64,000 nucleotides of DNA, taken from contig NZ_QGTJ01000005.1 of NCBI RefSeq assembly GCF_003182095.1, positions 4,680 through 68,679 of the forward strand, given 5' to 3'. The stretch comes from Plasticicumulans acidivorans. Its GTDB lineage: Bacteria; Pseudomonadota; Gammaproteobacteria; Competibacterales; Competibacteraceae. This document shows, one piece after another, positions 59,210 to 64,000 of this stretch (within the stretch, counting starts at the first letter, position 1; every line of letters begins with the position of its first letter). The notes beneath the pieces are model-generated. The model had not been told where the DNA came from. It did not search any database and saw nothing but the letters and a program-made list of their open reading frames with translations. The translations under genes were made by a program, and so were the position numbers.

Positions 59210-59382
59210 ATGGCCAACAAGAAGCCCGCCCGGCAGGAGCCCGGGCAACGGGGGGCGATCAGTCACCCGATCCTCAAGGAAGTGCGCACACCGAAGTACC
59301 GGCAGCGCATCGTCGAAAGTGCAGTGCGCTACCAGCGCCGGCCGAAAAACGAAAAGTCCCGTTCGCGGGACTTTTCTTTTTT
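59210..59382 (+). CDS. arfA: ArfA-like alternative ribosome-rescue factor, non-stop frame ended by an internal terminator
   Basis: A very basic small protein (MANKKPARQEPG...) with the core RTPKYRQRIVESAVRYQRRP, resembling the ArfA pattern P-L-F-R-x-R-V...K-G-S-Y-x-R-R/K but lacking the strict KKGKGSY. GAGG lies seven bases before ATG 59210. Its frame is still open at codon 48 where an 11-bp UUCG-loop terminator begins (59351), and the first in-frame stop is not until 59609-59611. A transcript ending at about 59382 would carry some 57 codons and no stop, as in E. coli arfA, whose product appears only when tmRNA rescue fails. Identification rests on both signals together. Confidence 0.6.
59351..59382 (+). 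terminator. Strong UUCG-loop terminator inside the arfA-like frame
   Basis: GAAAAGTCCCG (59351-59361) pairs perfectly with CGGGACTTTTC (59366-59376) around a TTCG tetraloop, and six T residues follow at 59377-59382. The 11-bp stem could also be an RNase III substrate. It sits within the open frame starting at 59210. Confidence 0.95.
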
Positions 59383-59513
59383 GGGGCCGCACAGCGTGCG
59401 CCGCGGTGATCGTGTCAGCCGGTGTCGGCGGCGGCGGGCGCACGAACTTCCGGGCTGGACCACACTCTCGACGGCGACGCCGGCCGGCGCGCTTCGTTCA
59501 GGGAGAACCGTTC

Positions 59514-60800
59514 ATGTCCATGCTTCGTACCTTGCTCGCCCTTGCCTGCGCCTGCGCACCGCTCGCGGTGACGGCGGCGGAATCGTCGCCCGACTGGGGT
59601 ATCGTCGATGACGGCAGGGCCGCGCCGGCGCGGCGACCGGCCACGGCCGATGACGCCTACCGCGCCGCCATCGAGCGCGTCACCGGCATGGTGCGCGACG
59701 GTGAGCTGGTGCGCCGCGTGCAGAGCCGCGGCCTGGCGCTGGTCGATCTGACCTGGGAGGACACCGGCCGCAGCCCCGGTTCGGCGCTCGGCCCGAACAT
59801 CAGCGACCTGACCTTGCAGGTGCGTCGCGAGGATGCCCGCGGCTGGCAGAGCGCGCTGATGCCGGTGATCCGCTACCCGAATTTCAGCGATCGCACCGGC
59901 GACGTGCCGGCCGACAAGTTCTTCGTGCGGGTCGGCAACGAGCGCGGCGCGCCGCTGCGGGCGGTGCCATTGCTCGACGTGCTGAGCGAGCTGCGTTCCT
60001 GGGCCTCGGTGCCCGATAGTCTGAAGGGCGCCAACGATCTCACCGACCCGCGCGACACGCATTTCCTGGTCAGCGCGCAGGCGGTGTTCATGCCGGTGCC
60101 GGCCGCCGGCAAGGCGACCTTCAATCCGGTGGTGTTCAATTACCAGTCGGCGCCCGGCTCACCGGCGGTGCTGACGCTGCTGGTCACCCGCGAAGGCACC
60201 AGCCTCCGCGTCATCGACAACAGCCGCGAGGACCGCGCGCTGCGCCACGGTCAGGAGCTGTATTTCAACGCCAACGGCGAACGCGCTGCGCTGACCGCCG
60301 AGCGCCTGAGCGACGTCAAGGCGCGCATCGAAGGCCAGGGCGGCGCGCAGAACGCCGGCGAGCGCACTGCGCTGGCACGCGGCGCCGACATGCTGATGCT
60401 GGTGCAGGTGCCGCTGAAGCATCGCAACCGCGGCGTGCTCTGGGGGCTGCCGGTGCCGACGGCCGCGATGCCGGCACCGGCGCCGGCGGCCGCGGAAAAA
60501 TCGCGCGGCAGCGACGTCGAACAGGCGGTGCTCGGCCACGGCCCGCTGCTCGGCCCCTACCGCGAAGGCAGTGGCGACAAGCTCGAACGCGACCCGAACT
60601 TCCCGATCCGCATCACCGTGCAGTTCTACAAGGCGACCAGCAACGGCATCGTCGATGACGCCGACCTCGACGCGATCCAGCGTTCGATCGCCGCGGTCTA
60701 CAACCATGCCGACTACGTCGGCTCGCTGGTGGTGCCGGAGGGCGATCCGAACCGGCCGACCAGCTGGTGGCCGCGCCGCCCGGCCGACTGGCCGTGGTGA
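59514..60800 (+). CDS. Secreted protein of unknown function
   Basis: A 428-residue protein I do not recognise. Signal peptide at 1-21 (LRTLLALACACAPLAVTAA). The mature chain has two readable regions: 40-330, with LALVDLTWEDTGRSPGSALGPNISDLTLQV, NFSDRTGDVPADKFFVRVGNE and THFLVSAQAVFMPVPAAG; and a C-terminal VTVQFYKATSNGIVDDADLDAIQRSIAAVYN. No catalytic motif is visible. GGGAG precedes ATG 59514, whereas the frame upstream of it belongs to other sequence. It follows the arfA-like terminator. Confidence 0.75.
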   Translation: MSMLRTLLALACACAPLAVTAAESSPDWGIVDDGRAAPARRPATADDAYRAAIERVTGMVRDGELVRRVQSRGLALVDLTWEDTGRSPGSALGPNISDLTLQVRREDARGWQSALMPVIRYPNFSDRTGDVPADKFFVRVGNERGAPLRAVPLLDVLSELRSWASVPDSLKGANDLTDPRDTHFLVSAQAVFMPVPAAGKATFNPVVFNYQSAPGSPAVLTLLVTREGTSLRVIDNSREDRALRHGQELYFNANGERAALTAERLSDVKARIEGQGGAQNAGERTALARGADMLMLVQVPLKHRNRGVLWGLPVPTAAMPAPAPAAAEKSRGSDVEQAVLGHGPLLGPYREGSGDKLERDPNFPIRITVQFYKATSNGIVDDADLDAIQRSIAAVYNHADYVGSLVVPEGDPNRPTSWWPRRPADWPW

Positions 60801-60843
60801 GCGCGCATAATCCGCGTACTGTCATCACAGGGAGTCGTCGATC

Positions 60844-61635
60844 ATGCCGCGCTTCGCCGCCAACCTCAGCCTGATGTACACCGAGCACACCTTTCCCGAA
60901 CGCTTCGCCGCGGCGGCAGCCGACGGCTTTCACGGTGTCGAGTACCTGTTCCCCTACGCCTGTTCGGCGGCGGAACTGGCGATACAGCTGCGTGAGCACC
61001 GTCTGGAACAGGTGCTGTTCAACCTGCCGCCGGGCGACTGGGACGCCGGTGAGCGCGGTCTGGCCTGCCTGCCCGGCCGCCACGTCGACTTTCGCGACAG
61101 CGTCGAGCTGGCGCTCGACTACGCCGCCGCGCTCGGCTGCCGGCGGCTGCACGTGATGGCCGGCGTGGTGCCGGCCGGCAGCTCGCGCAGCGTCTGCCGG
61201 CAGGTCTACGTCACCAATCTGCGCCATGCCTGCATGCGCGCGGCGACTCACGGCGTCACGCTGCTGATCGAGCCGATCAACCCGCGCGACATGCCGGGCT
61301 ATTTCCTCAACCGTCAGGACGAGGCCCACGCCATCGTCGCCGAGGTCGGTGCCGACAATCTGCAGGTGCAGATGGACCTCTACCACGCGCAGATCGTCGA
61401 GGGCGATCTCGCCACCGCGCTGCGCCGCTATCTCGCCGGCATCGGCCATATCCAGATCGCCGGCGTCCCTGAGCGCCACGAGCCGGACCGTGGCGAGATC
61501 AATTATCCCTACCTGTTCGAACTGCTCGACACGCTCGGCTACCGCGGCTGGGTCGGCTGCGAATACCGCCCGCAGAACGGCACCCGCAGCGGCCTCGGTT
61601 GGCTGCACACCTGGCGCGCCGCGCATCCCGAGTAG
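60844..61635 (+). CDS. hyi: Hydroxypyruvate isomerase-family TIM-barrel protein (Hyi/OtnI)
   Basis: A 263-residue sugar-phosphate isomerase-like protein: [35 protein letters not shown], the [16 protein letters not shown] loop, [15 protein letters not shown] and [14 protein letters not shown], all characteristic of the Hyi/OtnI group. The metal-site Glu/Asp/His residues fall in IEPIN, QMDLYH and GCEYRP. Members isomerise hydroxypyruvate and tartronate semialdehyde or 2-oxotetronate; which one applies is not decidable here, as no glyoxylate or tetronate genes surround it. Confidence 0.9.
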   Translation: MPRFAANLSLMYTEHTFPERFAAAAADGFHGVEYLFPYACSAAELAIQLREHRLEQVLFNLPPGDWDAGERGLACLPGRHVDFRDSVELALDYAAALGCRRLHVMAGVVPAGSSRSVCRQVYVTNLRHACMRAATHGVTLLIEPINPRDMPGYFLNRQDEAHAIVAEVGADNLQVQMDLYHAQIVEGDLATALRRYLAGIGHIQIAGVPERHEPDRGEINYPYLFELLDTLGYRGWVGCEYRPQNGTRSGLGWLHTWRAAHPE

Positions 61636-61658
61636 CCCGGCTTCCCGCGGGTGATGGG

Positions 61659-61680
61659 GCAGGGCGGGCAACCGCCCTGC
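61659..61680. other. GNRA-loop hairpin between convergent genes
   Basis: GCAGGGCGG (61659-61667) and CCGCCCTGC (61672-61680) form a perfect 9-bp stem closed by a GCAA tetraloop. No T run follows on either side. It sits 24 bases after the hyi stop in a 190-base convergent spacer; it may stabilise the 3' end or serve as a Rho-assisted stop. Confidence 0.5.
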
Positions 61681-61825
61681 ACGCGCCGGCGGCGCGACCC
61701 CGCGCGGAGCCTCGCCACCGCGTCGCTCATTGCGCGTCCCATTTTTTCCGGTGCCGAGGGCGTGCCGTCTGTAAGCGTCTGTTTCAGCGGCATAGTGTCA
61801 GGGGGAAGGCGCGTGCCGCGCCGGC

Positions 61826-62275
61826 TCACTGCGGTCCGGCGACGCCGGTCACCCGCTCCAGCGCCGGCAGCAGGCGCTCGCTCCAGCCATTGCCGCCGAT
61901 CACCGTCGCCACCGCCTGCCCGTCGACCAGCAGCACGAAGGCCGGCGTCGGCCGCGGCAGCGCCGCGGTGTCGAGCGCCAGTCCCGTCGGCAGATCCGCC
62001 GCCCGTGCCGGCTCACGGAAGCTCGCGCGCACCGACTCCAGCAGACGCACCCGCTGCGCCAGCGCCGAGTCCATGAACGCCGGCCGCTGCTGTGCCTCCC
62101 AGGCGCGGCAGTACGGGCAATCCCGCGCACCGAGGTACAGCACCGCAATCTCCCGCGCCGCCACCGGCACCGCCGCCGCGATCGCATCCGCCCCCGGCCC
62201 CGGCGACTGCCCGCGCAGCCCCAGCCAGACCAGTGCGGCGACGATCAGCAGTTGCAGGATGGGCTTGCGGGGCAT
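61826..62275 (-). CDS. Thioredoxin/glutaredoxin-like membrane-anchored protein
   Basis: A 149-residue protein with an N-terminal hydrophobic anchor (LQLLIVAALVWLGLRG) and a thioredoxin-like domain with the redox motif C53-P-Y-C56 in YLGARDCPYCRAWEAQQ, as in glutaredoxins. The cis-Pro region is visible as RPTPAFVLLVDGQAV, followed by GGNGWSERLLPAL. The anchor suggests a periplasmic location, where it could work in cytochrome or periplasmic thiol handling; no partner gene is adjacent except uvrA upstream. Confidence 0.8.
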   Translation of the reverse strand: MPRKPILQLLIVAALVWLGLRGQSPGPGADAIAAAVPVAAREIAVLYLGARDCPYCRAWEAQQRPAFMDSALAQRVRLLESVRASFREPARAADLPTGLALDTAALPRPTPAFVLLVDGQAVATVIGGNGWSERLLPALERVTGVAGPQ

Positions 62276-62355
62276 GGGTGCTGACTCAGGGGGCGGGGTG
62301 GCAGGTGGGTTTCATGAAGTGTGGGAGCAGGCATTCCGATCGTGATCTTGCCCGA

Positions 62356-64000
62356 TTACGGCGTATTTCCCCGCTCCCGTAGAAATTCCCCCAGCACCCG
62401 TCCGGTATGCGAGTGCGCCTGTGCGGCGATCAGGGTGTCGGGCGGACCCTGGACGACGATTTCGCCGCCGGCGTCGCCGCCTTCGGGGCCGAGGTCGATG
62501 ATCCAGTCGGCTTCGGCGATCAGGTCGAGGTTGTGCTCGATCAGCACCACGGTGTTGCCGGCGTCGACCAGGCGGTGCAGCACGCGGGCGAGTTTTTCGA
62601 CGTCGGCCATGTGCAGGCCGACAGTGGGCTCGTCGAGCACGTAGAGCGTGTGCGGGCTGCTGCGGCCGGTGCGCAGGCTGGTCTTGACCTTGGCCAGCTC
62701 GCTGACCAGCTTGATGCGTTGCGCCTCGCCGCCGGACAGCGTCGGGCTGGGCTGGCCGAGCGTCAGGTAGCCGAGGCCGACGTCCTGCATCAGCTTCAGC
62801 GGGTGGTGCACCGGCGGGTGCGCGGCGAACACCTCGACCGCGTCGTCGATGCTCAGCGCCAGCACTTCACCGATGCTCAGACCGCGCCAGCGCAGCTCGC
62901 GGGTTTCGCTGTTGAAGCGGGCGCCGCCGCAGGCTTCGCAGGGCAGCTTGACGTCGGGCAGGAAGTTCATCTCCACGCGCACGCTGCCGTTGCCCTCGCA
63001 CACCGGGCAGCGGCCGGCGGCGGTGTTGAAGGAAAAGCGCCCCGGCCCCCAGCCGCGGATGCGCGCTTCCTGGGTGTCGGCGAACAGCTTGCGGATGTGA
63101 TCCCAGAAGCCGACGTAGGTCGCCGGGCAGGAACGCGGCGTTTTGCCGATCGGCGTCTGGTCGACTTCGAGCACGCGGGCGACGCCCTCCCAGCCGCGCA
63201 GGATGGCGCAGCCGAGCAGCTCGACGGCGACCGCCGGCGCATCGCGCTTGCGGCCGCGCGCTTCGAGCAGCGCGTGCAGGTTGGTGAACAGCACGTCGCG
63301 GGCCAGCGTCGACTTGCCGGAGCCGGAGACGCCGGTGGTGACGATCAGCCGGCCGAGCGGGAAGCGGGCGCAGGCGTTCTTCAGGTTGTGGCGCGTGGCG
63401 CCGAGCAGCTCGATCGCCGGCTGGCCGGCTTCGACGGCGCGGCGCGGCTGCAGCGGGTGGCGCAGCGGCGCGGCGAGGAAGCGGCCGGTCAGCGAGGCCG
63501 GATTGGCCGCCAGCTCGGCCGCCGTGCCCTCGGCCACCACGTCACCGCCGAGGCGTCCGGCGCCGGGGCCGAGGTCGATGACGTGATGGGCGCGGCGGAT
63601 GGTGTCCTCGTCATGCTCGACCACCAGCAGCGTGTTGCCCTTGGCTTCGAGCTGTTCGAGCACGTCGAGCAGGATGCGGTTGTCGCGCGGGTGTAGGCCG
63701 ATGGTCGGCTCGTCGAGCACGTAGGCCACGCCCTGCAGATTGCTGCCGAGCTGCGCGGCCAGGCGGATGCGCTGCGCTTCGCCGCCGGACAGCGTCGGCG
63801 CACCGCGCGCCAGCGTCAGGTAGCCGAGGCCGACTTCCTGCAGAAAGCTCAGCCGCGCGCGGATCTCGGCGAGCAGATCGCGGGCGATTTCCGCCTCGCG
63901 GCCGTCGAAATCGACACCGTCGAAGAACGCCGCGACCTCGCGCACCGCGCGCGCCGTCAGCTGGCCGATCGACAGCCCGCGCAGACGCACCGCGCGCGAG
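62356..64000 (-). CDS. uvrA: UvrA-family excinuclease ATPase, C-terminal part (N-terminus off window)
   Basis: About 548 residues of the C-terminal half are present and the frame stays open at 64000. Visible: TLSGGEAQRIRLAAQLG with YVLDEPTIGLHPRD (first ABC signature and Walker B), Walker A GVSGSGKSTLARDVL, QTPIGKTPRSCPATYVGFWD, the zinc pair CPVCEGNG...CEACGGARF, then TLSGGEAQRIKLVSELAKV with an insertion SLRTGRSSPHTLYVLDEPTVGLHM. That insertion and TVGLHMADVEKLARVL differ from ordinary 940-residue UvrA and resemble a second, larger UvrA paralogue of betaproteobacteria and Xanthomonads. Whether it is the main repair enzyme is undetermined. Confidence 0.85.
   Translation of the reverse strand, partial: SRAVRLRGLSIGQLTARAVREVAAFFDGVDFDGREAEIARDLLAEIRARLSFLQEVGLGYLTLARGAPTLSGGEAQRIRLAAQLGSNLQGVAYVLDEPTIGLHPRDNRILLDVLEQLEAKGNTLLVVEHDEDTIRRAHHVIDLGPGAGRLGGDVVAEGTAAELAANPASLTGRFLAAPLRHPLQPRRAVEAGQPAIELLGATRHNLKNACARFPLGRLIVTTGVSGSGKSTLARDVLFTNLHALLEARGRKRDAPAVAVELLGCAILRGWEGVARVLEVDQTPIGKTPRSCPATYVGFWDHIRKLFADTQEARIRGWGPGRFSFNTAAGRCPVCEGNGSVRVEMNFLPDVKLPCEACGGARFNSETRELRWRGLSIGEVLALSIDDAVEVFAAHPPVHHPLKLMQDVGLGYLTLGQPSPTLSGGEAQRIKLVSELAKVKTSLRTGRSSPHTLYVLDEPTVGLHMADVEKLARVLHRLVDAGNTVVLIEHNLDLIAEADWIIDLGPEGGDAGGEIVVQGPPDTLIAAQAHSHTGRVLGEFLRERGNTP

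Noticed and set aside
57011-59443. 810-codon minus-strand frame over the DUF6600 gene
   Set aside because: Pro/Arg/Ala-rich antisense read; the plus strand has a signal peptide and known modules.

Overview
The window is a GC-rich, densely coded bacterial chromosome segment. Gene content points to an aerobic gammaproteobacterium: homodimeric aceE followed by aceF and a lipoyl-domain E3, gammaproteobacterial-type gshA, fimT-pilV-pilW-pilX-pilY1 minor pilins, pqiABC, queF-long, DUF349, yaeQ, and a LemA-GIDE pair. Something near Nevskiales/Solimonadaceae or Xanthomonadales is my guess; the window has no rRNA or other marker to settle it. I saw no tRNA, rRNA, insertion sequence, phage or CRISPR array.

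Layout. 1-3221 (minus): N-terminal part of a very large secreted beta-helix adhesin, with at least two near-identical 606-bp repeats, running off the left edge. 3365-11397: DUF349 protein, glutathione synthesis (gshA), long-form GAPDH, Mg-type hemB and a linked membrane protein. 11570-18864: type IV pilus minor pilin operon ending in the tip adhesin pilY1. 18952-26080: aroE, an EF-hand protein, then a minus-strand block gor / LprI-like / gamma-carbonic anhydrase, then lemA / GIDE-like / oligopeptidase A. 26273-27734: divergent GcvA-like regulator and DUF1127 protein. 27890-32012 (minus): AEC-family carrier, DctB-like kinase and DctD-like sigma-54 activator with 4-base overlaps. 32078-35589 (minus): split pqiA, pqiB, pqiC. 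35636-37972: Cache chemoreceptor. 38238-44754: pyruvate dehydrogenase operon with an unusual leader. 44774-47811: predicted papain-like (C58-type) protease, PAS-GGDEF protein with a degenerate active site, ferritin-VIT1 iron exporter. 47828-52920 (minus): ethanolamine permease and ammonia-lyase eutBC, plus a separately promoted class V aminotransferase. 53335-62275: canonical diguanylate cyclase, a 9-bp minisatellite, yaeQ, queF, an N-acetyltransferase, a DUF6600 envelope protein, an ArfA-like gene with a terminator inside its reading frame, an unknown secreted protein, a hydroxypyruvate-isomerase-like protein and a thioredoxin-like protein. 62356-64000 (minus): C-terminal part of a UvrA-family protein.

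How parts fit: central carbon flow (GAPDH, PDH), glutathione redox (gshA, gor), surface attachment and its c-di-GMP control (adhesin, pilus tip, two GGDEF proteins), dicarboxylate-type sensing (AEC-DctBD) and ethanolamine use as a carbon and nitrogen source. Items most worth following are the ArfA-like non-stop gene, the aceE leader with an overlapping upstream frame and alternative hairpins, the orphan C58-type protease, the AEC-DctBD operon and the repeat adhesin. All calls come from reading the sequence and family knowledge; no database search was run.
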